DNA from: MED-G105 sp965263305
Lineage (GTDB): Bacteria > Pseudomonadota > Alphaproteobacteria > Caulobacterales > Parvularculaceae
DNA length: 64,000 bases
Assembly (NCBI GenBank): GCA_965263305.1
Contig: OZ253666.1
Span: 2,852,001 to 2,916,000, forward strand
Direction: 5' to 3'
The position numbers and the translations under genes were made by a program. Numbering within the stretch: the first letter of the stretch is position 1; the number at the start of each line of letters is the position of its first letter. A model generated the notes under the pieces. That model did no database searches and was not told where the DNA came from. It saw only the letters and a program-made list of their open reading frames with translations. Shown here one piece after another: positions 34,980 through 43,479 of this stretch.

Positions 34980-35960
34980 ATGACGGGCAAATTGGCGGTG
35001 GTGTTCGGCGGATCGGGCTTTGTCGGTCGCAATGTGGTGCGGGAGCTGGCCAAGCGCGGATGGCGCGTGCGCGTGGCGGTGCGCCGCCCTCACCACGCTC
35101 AGTTTCTGCGCCCCATGGGCGCTGTCGGGCAGATCCAACTCGCCCAAGCGAATGTGCGCCATCCTGCCTCCGTCGCGGCGGCGCTGGAGGGCGCTGATGC
35201 GGTGATCAATTGCGTTGGCATTCTGTTCCAGGACGGCGCGCAGAAGTTTAACAGCGTCCAGGCGGCTGGCGCCGAAATGGTGGCGCGTTTATCGGCTGAG
35301 CATGGCGCGGCGCAATTCGTTCAACTATCGGCCATCGGAGCCGATGCGACCAGCGATAGCGACTATGCGCGCACCAAAGGCGAAGCCGAAGCGGCGGTGC
35401 GAGAGCATATGCCCAACGCCACGATCCTGCGCCCCTCCATCGTATTCGGGCCAGAGGACGGGTTCTTTAACCGCTTCGCACAGATGGCGGGTTTTTCGCC
35501 AGCGCTGCCCCTTATCGGTGGCGGGAAGACGAGGTTCCAGCCAGTCTACGTCGACGATGTCGCCGATGCAGTGTGCGCGAGCTTGGAGCGGCCAGAGGCG
35601 GCGGGAAAAACCTATGAGTTGGGCGGCCCGCGCGTTTATACCTTCCGTGCCCTCATGGAATTGATGCTGAAAGAAATTGGTCATCGGCGGATTTTGGCCC
35701 CGGCGCCGTTCGCCATTGCGCCGATGATCGGCATGATCGGTGAACTAGCGGGGCTTGCGCCCTTTATCGATCCGCCGATTACCCGCGATCAGGTGAAGCT
35801 TCTGAAGAGCGATAATATCGTTGCCGAGGATGCGGAAAACCGCGATGGAGCCGGCACGATCGAAGATCTTGGCATTGATCCCGTTGGCGTCGAAGCCATC
35901 TTGCCAAGCTATATGGTGCGGTTCAGAAAATACGGTCAGTTTGCGGAGAAAACGGCTTAG
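34980..35960 (+). CDS. NDUFA9-like NAD(P)-binding protein (atypical SDR, complex I associated)
   Basis: The 326-residue product is an atypical short-chain dehydrogenase. The N-terminal nucleotide motif is VVFGGSGFVGRNVVRELAKRGW. INCVGIL follows, then VQLSAIGADATSDSDYARTKGEAE, and the late RFQPVYVDDVADAV. This pattern matches the complex I NDUFA9 subunit family, which in bacteria is linked to NADH dehydrogenase assembly or quinone biology; it has no proven catalytic role. ATG 34980 follows AGAGACG; the frame upstream to 34914 is not conserved-looking. It is convergent with galE with only four bases between stop codons. Confidence 0.9.
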   Translation: MTGKLAVVFGGSGFVGRNVVRELAKRGWRVRVAVRRPHHAQFLRPMGAVGQIQLAQANVRHPASVAAALEGADAVINCVGILFQDGAQKFNSVQAAGAEMVARLSAEHGAAQFVQLSAIGADATSDSDYARTKGEAEAAVREHMPNATILRPSIVFGPEDGFFNRFAQMAGFSPALPLIGGGKTRFQPVYVDDVADAVCASLERPEAAGKTYELGGPRVYTFRALMELMLKEIGHRRILAPAPFAIAPMIGMIGELAGLAPFIDPPITRDQVKLLKSDNIVAEDAENRDGAGTIEDLGIDPVGVEAILPSYMVRFRKYGQFAEKTA

Positions 35961-35964
35961 GCCG

Positions 35965-36999
35965 CTATTCTTCGTAGCCGTTGGGATTGTTGTGCTGCCA
36001 TCGCCAATGATCGGCGCACATGTCCTCAAGCGTTTTCTCGGCGCGCCAGCCTAAGAGGTCTTTCGCTTTGGCCGCATCGGCATAAATTTCAGCGATATCG
36101 CCGGGGCGGCGCTCAACGATATCATAGGGAATGTCCCGGTTTGATGCGCGCTTAAATGCGGCGACCGCTTGCAATACGCTGATCCCTTCGCCAACCCCGA
36201 GATTGATATCGATCGCATGGGCCTTGTCAGCGGTGGCGAGGTATTCCAATGCATCGCGGTGCCCGCGCGCTAAATCGACGACATGAATATAGTCCCTCAC
36301 GCCCGTGCCATCCGTTGTCGGATAATCATTCCCGAAGACCTGTAGGCGCGCCCGCCGGCCAACAGCGACTTGGGCAATGAAGGGAAACAAATTGTTCGGC
36401 ACGCCGTTCGGGTCTTCACCGATTTTGCCGGAGGGGTGGGCGCCGACGGGGTTAAAATACCGCAGATTGCAAATGCGCCAGTCGGCGTTCGTTCGGGTAA
36501 GGTCCCTCAGCATTTCTTCAATGAAAAACTTGGTCCTGCCATAAGGGTTCGTTGGGCCGGTCTGGGCGCTTTCGGTAACGGGCGATTGGTTGTGGTCGCC
36601 ATAAACCGTCGCCGAAGAAGAAAAGACGATGTTCCGAGCGTTTGCGGCATCCAGGGCGCCAATGAGAGTGATCGCGGCGCCGACATTGACCTGATAATAC
36701 TTCAGCGGATTTTCAACGGACTCTCCTACGGCTTTCAGGCCTGCAAGGTGCACCGCGCTGTCTGGTTCAAAAGTCCGTACCGCCTCATAAATTCTCTCTT
36801 TGTCGGCAGGGTTCGCGAGGTCCGCTTCCAATGTGACGAAGGTCTTGCCGCCGAGCGCTTCTAAACGCTCCAACGCGATAGGGGAGGCGTTATCAAAGTT
36901 GTCAATGACAAGGATTTCACAGTCGGCGCTGAGGAGTTCCAGACAAACATGGGAGCCGATATACCCGGCGCCGCCGGTGACGATGATGCGTTTCGCCAT
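35965..36999 (-). CDS. galE: UDP-glucose 4-epimerase
   Basis: GalE interconverts UDP-glucose and UDP-galactose for surface polysaccharide synthesis. The 344-residue extended SDR has IIVTGGAGYIGSHVC for NAD, DNFDNAS, HLAGLKAVGES, FSSSATVYGD with the catalytic Ser/Thr, and NPYGRTK with the Tyr-x-x-x-Lys pair. It continues with NLRYFNPVGAHPSG and GVRDYIHVVDLARGH, all GalE signatures. AGGAAAG lies upstream of ATG 36999. No other sugar-nucleotide genes are beside it. Confidence 0.95.
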   Translation of the reverse strand: MAKRIIVTGGAGYIGSHVCLELLSADCEILVIDNFDNASPIALERLEALGGKTFVTLEADLANPADKERIYEAVRTFEPDSAVHLAGLKAVGESVENPLKYYQVNVGAAITLIGALDAANARNIVFSSSATVYGDHNQSPVTESAQTGPTNPYGRTKFFIEEMLRDLTRTNADWRICNLRYFNPVGAHPSGKIGEDPNGVPNNLFPFIAQVAVGRRARLQVFGNDYPTTDGTGVRDYIHVVDLARGHRDALEYLATADKAHAIDINLGVGEGISVLQAVAAFKRASNRDIPYDIVERRPGDIAEIYADAAKAKDLLGWRAEKTLEDMCADHWRWQHNNPNGYEE

Positions 37000-37203
37000 A
37001 GCTGTGTTTCTTTCCTATCGGTAGAAGACGCCATTACGTCGTGGCTCTACCACGCTCTCATGGTTCCCATGAAGAGGTTTAGAAGTAATTTCGATCGCTA
37101 TGGAAATCGGGGCTGACTCATATCTCGCCCAGGACAATTGCGGGCTGTGATGAGGGTGACAGTGACATTACTTCGGGGCTCACCCCCGCCAATTGCTAGC
37201 GTT

Positions 37204-38151
37204 TTACCTTAACCGATCAAAGCTTGGTCGGCTCCCGCCGAAGGACGACCCGTGATGGGCAGGGTGGGCGGCGCTAAATTGGCTCTTTGCCTCATGCGCG
37301 GCCCCGGCCAACGCAGAGCCGTCGTCAGCCGCAGCTGGTGAAGCGTAAAGGGCGGCGGGTTTCGAAAAACCGGATCCCTGGTCAGAATCCATGTGCCCGA
37401 TGGCGGGCGTTTCCTCTAAGCCAGCCGCAAAAGCAGGAGAGCGGGCCTGAGAACCTGCGGCAGGATTGCCGATGACTGGATCGCGCCTAAACCCAATTTC
37501 GCGGCTGGCGGCGGCAGGGTGGTGAGCGGCATCGCCGGCGGTCCTGTCAGCGGCGAGGTTCTCGCGCCCGTGGGAAAAAACCGGCGGTTCGGCTTTTTCC
37601 GCAACGTCATTTTCAAATGTCGCGCCTGTTCGGGCGTTTGCTGGGCCGGCGTTGCTATTGCCTGCTTGATCCTGTCGACGGCGCCAGCGGGTTAATCCGA
37701 GGGCCCGGCCAAGATTGAATCCGGCTAGATAGGCCGCCAGCCAGGGGGCGAAGCGCGAGGCGATAACAAACAAATTATCGTCAATGGTCTTCACCGCCTG
37801 ATCAACGTTCCAGCCCAGAAAATGCTGGGTGGCGACAGCCGTGGTGAAAAGTACGATCAGGAGATGGGAGTAGATAAAGTTAAATGCGCGAGCGATCGCT
37901 TTGACGGCCCAGTTTGCGACGCCGCCCCCGCCGGAGGATTGATATCGCCAAGAACCGACGAGATAGCCAAGAAGGGGCATCGCCAGAAGATAGAAAGCCG
38001 TGGCGGCGGGCAAAATCACGCCGAGGACAGGAAAAGAGCGATAAAAGCTATCCCCTTGTACAACGAACGCCCAAAGGGCGGTCATCGAGGCGAACGCCGC
38101 CGCACTGGCCCAATAGCCCGCCAATCGATCGTCCGGATGTTTTTCGCGCAT
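37204..38151 (-). CDS. Membrane protein with long disordered C-terminal tail
   Basis: The 315-residue product has about four hydrophobic helices in its first half (about 16-33, 42-68, 92-112 and 130-152; SHLLIVLFTTAVATQHFLGW is one). From about residue 160 the tail is low in hydrophobics and rich in Ala, Gly, Ser, His and Pro with no domain, so it is likely disordered and cytoplasmic. I recognise no family. It stands alone, 204 bp from galE on the same strand. The start is the only clear ATG before the first helix; its ribosome-binding site is weak. Confidence 0.6.
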   Translation of the reverse strand: MREKHPDDRLAGYWASAAAFASMTALWAFVVQGDSFYRSFPVLGVILPAATAFYLLAMPLLGYLVGSWRYQSSGGGGVANWAVKAIARAFNFIYSHLLIVLFTTAVATQHFLGWNVDQAVKTIDDNLFVIASRFAPWLAAYLAGFNLGRALGLTRWRRRQDQAGNSNAGPANARTGATFENDVAEKAEPPVFSHGRENLAADRTAGDAAHHPAAASREIGFRRDPVIGNPAAGSQARSPAFAAGLEETPAIGHMDSDQGSGFSKPAALYASPAAADDGSALAGAAHEAKSQFSAAHPAHHGSSFGGSRPSFDRLR

Positions 38152-38363
38152 CTTGTTTAAGCCTTCCGAACACCCGTCGCCTGCATTGCCGGACTTGGAT
38201 GGTTTTTTACGGCGTTCCTATCCGCGATAATGCCACTTGGCGCGCCATACGTTGCTAGCGTTAACTATATCAGCCCTGTGTGACGATGCCAAAACAGTGA
38301 ACAGCGCTGTTTAAAAGCAAGGTAATCTGGTGTTTTGGGGCCGATCAAAATGGTGAGAAGAGA

Positions 38364-39119
38364 ATGGTCACAGATATCCTGATAATAGGACAAGGTCGGG
38401 TCGGCGTCAGCATGGCGGCCTATGGGCGCTCCCTCGGGCTTAATGTTGATGTCGCCACCCATGCCGATGTCAAAGCGGCGGGCGCACCGTTAGCGGCCCG
38501 AATGCGCGCGGCCCGCGTGGCGGCCGCAGCGGTGCCGGATTCGGCGATAGCGCCGATTTTTCAACGGTGGCGCGATCACATCGACGAGGGACGGCGCGCT
38601 GATCAGACTTTTGTACACTTTTCCGGCGCGCTCACCGTCGATGGGGCCCATAGCTATCACCCGCTTTACTCTTTTCCGAAGAACGTCCTTCCGATGGAGA
38701 TAATGGGCGCTATCCCCATCGCCGTTGAAGAAGCGGCGCCATCATTCGACAGTTTATTCACCGGCGCGCCAAATCCGGTTTTTACTGTGAAGCGCGAAGA
38801 TCGCGCCTTTTACCACGCCATCGCCGTGCTGACGGGGAATTTCGCCGCCCATATCTGGAATGAGGCTGCTACGGCGCTTGAGAAGCGCTTGCCTGAACTC
38901 CCGCCCGCGTTGCTTGCGCCGTATCTCGCCGGCGTAGTCAATCGCTTTGAGGAGAGCCCGACGGCCTCGATTACGGGGCCCATTGCGCGACGTGATGCTG
39001 AGACAGCGGCGGCGAACCTAAAAAGCTTAAAGGGCGCTCCGCAGCTCGAAGCGCTTTACAGCGCTTTTGTGCAAAGCGCCTGGCCCGAAGGGGCGCCGGC
39101 GCTATTGCCCCGGGATTGA
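38364..39119 (+). CDS. Rossmann-like and DUF2520 domain protein
   Basis: The 251-residue product opens with the dinucleotide-binding motif ILIIGQGRVGVSMA. It then has AVPDSAIAPIF and FVHFSGALTVDG, followed by HPLYSFP, the usual DUF2520 substrate-site His block. The C-terminal helical domain has FYHAIAVLTGNF and the PTASITGPIARRD motif (canonical form ALTGPxxRGD). Members resemble 6-phosphogluconate or ketopantoate dehydrogenases, with unknown substrate. It precedes the L25 gene on the same strand by about 195 bp. A 15-bp tandem duplication covers its stop codon. Confidence 0.85.
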   Translation: MVTDILIIGQGRVGVSMAAYGRSLGLNVDVATHADVKAAGAPLAARMRAARVAAAAVPDSAIAPIFQRWRDHIDEGRRADQTFVHFSGALTVDGAHSYHPLYSFPKNVLPMEIMGAIPIAVEEAAPSFDSLFTGAPNPVFTVKREDRAFYHAIAVLTGNFAAHIWNEAATALEKRLPELPPALLAPYLAGVVNRFEESPTASITGPIARRDAETAAANLKSLKGAPQLEALYSAFVQSAWPEGAPALLPRD

Positions 39120-39134
39120 TTGCCCTGGGATTGA
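39105..39134 (+). repeat. 15-bp tandem repeat across a stop codon
   Basis: Units 39105-39119 and 39120-39134 differ at one base. The first contains the last codons and TGA stop of the DUF2520 gene. Replication slippage is the likely origin. Confidence 0.8.
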
Positions 39135-39314
39135 TTGGACGTGGACGAAAGCCGCTAAAACCTTTGGGCGCTCGGGGCTCAGGGCCTTGCCAGCATCTGG
39201 GCTTTCCTTTATGACCCGCGCTCATTTCTGATTTCAGGAGCCTTAAGCGCGGGCGCTCAAGAAGCCGCCCGGCCAAACAGGTATCCGTCGAGCAAAAGAA
39301 CGAACGAGGGCGTC

Positions 39315-39974
39315 ATGGCCGAAACAGATATTTTTTACTGCGAAGTGCGCGAACAAAGCGGCACCGGCGCGGCCCGTGCTGCGCGCCGGGAAGGCTGGGT
39401 GCCAGGCGTTCTTTATGGCGGCGGTGATAACCCTGTCGCCATTCGCCTACGGTACAACGAGGTGAACAAAGCATTCCTCGCCGGGCGGATGAAAGCCCAT
39501 ATGGCGAAGATCGACGTACCGGGCCAGACAGAGCTGCAGCCGGTCATCGCGCGTGAAGTGCAAGTGGACCCGGTAATGGGTTTTCCTATGCATGTTGATC
39601 TCCTGCGCGTTAGCGAAAGCACACGGATCGACGTCGATGTGCCAGTTCGTTTCTTGAATGAAGAAGAATCTCCAGGACTAAAGCGCGGCGGCGTCTTGAA
39701 CGTCGTGCGTCACACGGTGGAATTAAACGCGCCTGCTGGAGCGATCCCGGAATTTCTTGAGGCTGATGTTACGGGTATGGACATCGGGGATGTTGTCCAC
39801 ATTTCTAACGTAAATCTGCCGACGGGGGTAACGCCGCGTATTAGCGACCGTGATTTCACGATTGCCACGATCGCTGCGCCGTCTGCAGTACGCTCGGCGG
39901 ACAGTGAAAGCAGTGACGATTCAGCTGAGGCGGGCGACGAAGCTTCAGCAAGTGAAGAGAAAAAAGAAGACTAG
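39315..39974 (+). CDS. rplY: Ribosomal protein bL25, Ctc type
   Basis: L25 binds 5S rRNA in the large subunit. The 219-residue product has the L25 domain at the N-terminus (REQSGTGAARAARREGWVPGVLYGGG...NPVAIRL). The beta-rich Ctc (TL5) domain follows with VDVPVRFLNEEESPGLKRGGVLNVV in parts. It ends in an acidic Ser/Glu/Asp tail (ESSDDSAEAGDEASASEEK). Length and layout fit the general-stress Ctc form rather than the short enterobacterial L25. It is followed by pth and ychF, the classic order. Confidence 0.95.
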   Translation: MAETDIFYCEVREQSGTGAARAARREGWVPGVLYGGGDNPVAIRLRYNEVNKAFLAGRMKAHMAKIDVPGQTELQPVIAREVQVDPVMGFPMHVDLLRVSESTRIDVDVPVRFLNEEESPGLKRGGVLNVVRHTVELNAPAGAIPEFLEADVTGMDIGDVVHISNVNLPTGVTPRISDRDFTIATIAAPSAVRSADSESSDDSAEAGDEASASEEKKED

Positions 39975-40063
39975 CGCTTCTTGATCGGTTAGGTCGTTAA
40001 GAGCGCGTGAGGGCTCTCCTATCCACTCTCCCGCGCTGAATGGACCAGAGGAAAAGCTGGCCC

Positions 40064-40795
40064 ATGCTTCTATTGACCGGCCTTGGTAATCCCGGTGCTG
40101 AATACGCAAAACACCGTCATAATGTCGGGTTTATGGCGATTGACGCGATTGCCGCGAAGCATGGGTTTTCACCCTTCCGTAAAAAATTTCAAAGTGAGCT
40201 TGCTGACGGCGTTTTGTCGGTGGACGGTAAAAGCGTCAAAACGCTGTTGCTAAAACCACAGACATATATGAATGACTCAGGCCGGGCGGTCTCTGCGGCC
40301 ATGAGTTTTTACAAAATCCCCCTTGCGGATGTCTTTGTGTTCCATGATGAGCTTGACCTTGCCCCCGGCAAACTGCGCGTGAAAATCGGCGGTGGGGCGG
40401 CTGGTCATAATGGCTTAAGGTCCATCACCGCTCATAGCGGCGCCGATTTCCACCGTGTGCGAATTGGTATCGGCCATCCTGGCGATAAAGCGCGGGTGAC
40501 GGGCCATGTGTTGGGTGATTTTTCCAAAGGCGACAATGATTGGTTGGCGCCAATGTTGGATGCATTGGCGGAGGCGGCCCCGCAATTGACGAATGGCGGT
40601 GTCGGCTATGGTCAGGCGGTGGGGGAAATCTTAAAGCCGCAACCGCCCAAAAAAGCCGCTAAACCGCGCCAGAATGCACCATCAACTGATCAACAATCGG
40701 AGGCTGAAAGCCGCGGTGATACGGCCGCAGCGAAATCAGCATCCGGAAAAAGCCAGCTTGCAGAGGCGCTGAAACAGCTTCTGCCAAAGAAATAA
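40064..40795 (+). CDS. pth: Peptidyl-tRNA hydrolase with C-terminal extension
   Basis: Pth frees tRNA from prematurely released peptidyl-tRNA. From ATG 40064 (243 aa) the conserved opening LLLTGLGNPGAEYAKHRHNVGF gives Asn9 and catalytic His19. KPQTYMNDSG, the FHDELDLAPG block with its Asp, and GGGAAGHNGLRSI follow. It is about 50 residues longer than E. coli Pth: residues from about 190 on are Lys, Gln, Ala and Ser-rich, ending in SQLAEALKQLLPKK. The upstream ATG at 40040 would add eight unconserved residues. It lies 17 bp before ychF, clearly in one operon with rplY. Confidence 0.95.
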   Translation: MLLLTGLGNPGAEYAKHRHNVGFMAIDAIAAKHGFSPFRKKFQSELADGVLSVDGKSVKTLLLKPQTYMNDSGRAVSAAMSFYKIPLADVFVFHDELDLAPGKLRVKIGGGAAGHNGLRSITAHSGADFHRVRIGIGHPGDKARVTGHVLGDFSKGDNDWLAPMLDALAEAAPQLTNGGVGYGQAVGEILKPQPPKKAAKPRQNAPSTDQQSEAESRGDTAAAKSASGKSQLAEALKQLLPKK

Positions 40796-40812
40796 GATAA
40801 AGGCGAAGAGTC

Positions 40813-41910
40813 ATGGGTTTTAAGTGCGGTATTGTCGGGTTGCCGAATGTGGGCAAGTCCACGCTTTTTAATGCGTTGACCAAAACCGCGGCGGCTCAAG
40901 CGGCGAACTATCCGTTTTGCACCATCGAACCCAATGTTGGGGACGTCGCCGTGCCCGAACCTCGGTTGTTTAAGCTCGCTGAGATCGCGGGATCAGCGGA
41001 AGTCATTCCGGCACGGATGCAATTTGTCGATATCGCCGGCCTAGTGAAGGGTGCCGCACAAGGCGAAGGACTTGGGAACCAGTTTCTCGCCAATATTCGC
41101 GAAGTTGATGCGGTGCTCTATGTGCTGCGCTGTTTTGTTGATGATGACATCACCCATGTCGCCGGCAAAATTGATCCGATTGCCGATTTTGAAACGGTTG
41201 AAACAGAACTTATGTTGGCGGATCTGGAAAGCCTCGAAAAGCGCCGCACCAATCTTGAGAAAAAAGCAAAAGGCCAGGACAAAGAAGCCAAAGCCTTACT
41301 GCCGCTTGTCGATAAGGCGCTTGATGTCTTGCGGGAAGGGCAGCCGGCGCGAAAAGTTGAGGTAAGCGCGGACGAAGAAAAAGCTTGGCGCGGCTTACAA
41401 TTGCTAACCCAAAAGCCTGTCCTGTTTGTGGCCAATGTAGAAGAAGACGCCGCCGCGACGGGCAACGCCCTGTCGGAAGAGGTTGAGAAACAGGCGGGTG
41501 AAGAAGGCGCCGCCGCTGTCTTCATCTCCGCAAAAATTGAAGCGGAACTCGCTCAATTGGGAGATGAGGAACAAGCGGATTATTTGGAAGCGCTGGGCCT
41601 TGAAGAGCCCGGGCTGAACAAACTGATTCGAACCGGATACAGCTTGCTAAAATTACAAACTTATTTCACGGCGGGACCGAAAGAGGCCCGCGCCTGGACG
41701 GTTTCTATTGGCGCCACAGCGCCAAAAGCGGCGGGTGTTATTCATACGGATTTCGAGCGCGGATTTATTCGTGCAGAGACGATATCCTATGGTGACTACG
41801 TTGAGCACCAGGGTGAAAGCGGCGCGCGTGAGGCAGGTAAAATGCGTCTTGAGGGCAAAGAGTATATCGTACAGGACGGCGATGTGATGATGTTCAGGTT
41901 TAATGCCTAG
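40813..41910 (+). CDS. ychF: Redox-regulated ATPase YchF (Obg-like)
   Basis: YchF is an Obg-family P-loop protein that prefers ATP and associates with ribosomes. The 365-residue product has G1 GLPNVGKST, IEPNVGDVAVPE, G3 DIAGLVKGAAQGEGLGN and, in place of the guanine-specific NKxD, NVEE, as usual for ATP-binding YchF. A coiled-coil hairpin (about 125-190) and a C-terminal TGS domain (LQTYFTAGPKEARAW ... GDVMMFRFNA) complete it. Its ribosome-binding site is GGCGAAGAG. Pairing with pth is widespread. Confidence 0.97.
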   Translation: MGFKCGIVGLPNVGKSTLFNALTKTAAAQAANYPFCTIEPNVGDVAVPEPRLFKLAEIAGSAEVIPARMQFVDIAGLVKGAAQGEGLGNQFLANIREVDAVLYVLRCFVDDDITHVAGKIDPIADFETVETELMLADLESLEKRRTNLEKKAKGQDKEAKALLPLVDKALDVLREGQPARKVEVSADEEKAWRGLQLLTQKPVLFVANVEEDAAATGNALSEEVEKQAGEEGAAAVFISAKIEAELAQLGDEEQADYLEALGLEEPGLNKLIRTGYSLLKLQTYFTAGPKEARAWTVSIGATAPKAAGVIHTDFERGFIRAETISYGDYVEHQGESGAREAGKMRLEGKEYIVQDGDVMMFRFNA

Positions 41911-41941
41911 GAACGAAAATGGTTGGCGCTATGGGGGGACT

Positions 41942-42490
41942 TCAATTTTGAATGTCTAAATAGTCGTTCCTGCCGAGAATTTCATCATAAGGGGCATATT
42001 CTCGCCCGGCGCTGACCGTGCCATTGTAAGTGGTCGATCCAGGCTTCCCTGTCAGTTCACCGCGAATAACTTGCTTATCAAATCGATCGATTGGAATTAG
42101 AAGTGGTTCGCGAATTTCGCCGAAATAAACCCACTCGATGCTATCGTGGTGAAAGAAGCCTTGTGTCTGCACGGCCGGCCACCCCATGGTATAAATTTTC
42201 ATGATACATTCGTGGCCATTGATCACGACGGGCGTTCCATCGCGACGAATAAATCGTCGATCAGTTTGCCATTCGCATCGATCGAGATCAACGCCGGTTG
42301 GATAAGCGGGGCGGGATTGTGCGCTGGATAACAACGTCGGGCGTTCACCGCGCGCTAAAAAATAGTCCGTTACTATTGCTTGGATCGCTTCAGACTGGGA
42401 GGGCGCTTGGGCGAACCCATTTGGCCCGGCAGTTACTGGCTGTGGCGCGTATACAGATAATAAAATGAGGAAAAGCATTTTGAACTTCAT
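41942..42490 (-). CDS. Secreted hypothetical protein
   Basis: The 182-residue product has a clear signal peptide (1-21, MLFLILLSVYAPQPVTA). The mature part has only two cysteines (in DRCEWQ and HECIMK), which could form a disulfide, plus a WxxxxxQGFFHHDS segment. No family was recognised. It is convergent with ychF 31 bp away, and its start faces the PEPxxWA-CTERM gene across about 195 bp. Confidence 0.6.
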   Translation of the reverse strand: MKFKMLFLILLSVYAPQPVTAGPNGFAQAPSQSEAIQAIVTDYFLARGERPTLLSSAQSRPAYPTGVDLDRCEWQTDRRFIRRDGTPVVINGHECIMKIYTMGWPAVQTQGFFHHDSIEWVYFGEIREPLLIPIDRFDKQVIRGELTGKPGSTTYNGTVSAGREYAPYDEILGRNDYLDIQN

Positions 42491-42685
42491 TTTCGGATTG
42501 TTAATCCAGCGCTGCTAATAAAGTCTTATTAAATAGAAAATTGCCGTAAAATTAGACGTACCGGAATTTTTGGACGGCATTGGTATGCGTTCGAGGCGCA
42601 ATGCGTTTGGTAAACGCCGCATTTACCTAGAAATTTAAACCCAGCGTAAAAACTTACCTTGATAGTGTGGTCAAAGGTGAGATGA

Positions 42686-43369
42686 ATGCGGCACTTAAAA
42701 ATTATACCAATGATCGCGGCAATGGCGCTGTCGCCAATCGTCGTGAAGGCGGAAACGGTCGTTTTCTCAGGCGCTGGCGCCGGGCCGGGCGGTATCGAAG
42801 TGTTCGAAACCGCCGAAACGGCGGCTGAGTTCTATGGTGCGCGCAATTCTGCGCCGTTCCCCGTCAATGCCGATGGGCTCAATCTCTTTTTTCACCGAGA
42901 TACGAATACGAATATTTTCTCTCTAGGGCTTGTTGTCGACGATCGTAATGATGGGACGAATGGGCGCTTAACGGGCACGATTACTGGCCTTGATACGGGG
43001 GCGAGTGTTGTTGTCGCCGATGACAACGCGACTGAATTCAGAATCTCAACGCCCGGAACGGCCGTTTTCAATTTTCGCTTCTTCGGTTGTTGCACCGATG
43101 GCGGCGTTATTAGCGGGCTCGATTCAGAAAATCTGAATCTATCCATCAATATCACGCGTTCGGAAGGTCTCACCGGCACCTTCGGCGCTGGACCAACTGG
43201 TTTAACCTCCCTCGGCGGCGCGCCAGGAGTGGGCGATCTTTTTGCGATCACAACGGCCCCTGAGCCTCGCAGCTGGGCCCTGTTCTTCGCGGGGTTTGGC
43301 GGCCTGGCGTTTGCCATGAAACAACGCCGTCGTGGTGAATTCGCCTATGCAGCACCGGTGAAGGACTAG
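42686..43369 (+). CDS. PEPxxWA-CTERM sorting domain protein
   Basis: The 227-residue product has a signal peptide (about 1-22, ending VKA). A beta-rich Asn/Gly/Thr body follows. The C-terminal sorting signal is APEPRSWALFFAGFGGLAF followed by MKQRRR: a PEPxxWA motif, a hydrophobic helix and a basic end. This is the alphaproteobacterial variant of PEP-CTERM, which is cleaved and exported by an exosortase, usually with extracellular polysaccharide. No exosortase gene lies in the window. Two adjacent cysteines (FGCCTDGG) are unusual. AGGTGAG lies before the ATG. Confidence 0.85.
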   Translation: MRHLKIIPMIAAMALSPIVVKAETVVFSGAGAGPGGIEVFETAETAAEFYGARNSAPFPVNADGLNLFFHRDTNTNIFSLGLVVDDRNDGTNGRLTGTITGLDTGASVVVADDNATEFRISTPGTAVFNFRFFGCCTDGGVISGLDSENLNLSINITRSEGLTGTFGAGPTGLTSLGGAPGVGDLFAITTAPEPRSWALFFAGFGGLAFAMKQRRRGEFAYAAPVKD

Positions 43370-43479
43370 CACCGCATCATCGCGTAAAAGCGCTTTCGCA
43401 CGATGTTAAAAGGTGCAATACGGCGCATTCGATGGCGTGGGAACCAGCGATCTCTTGGGGTGGGCTGTGCAGGGGGACT

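Noticed and set aside
34637..34980. Integration site at tRNA-Leu
   Set aside because: No integrase, no repeated tRNA 3' end and only housekeeping genes follow.
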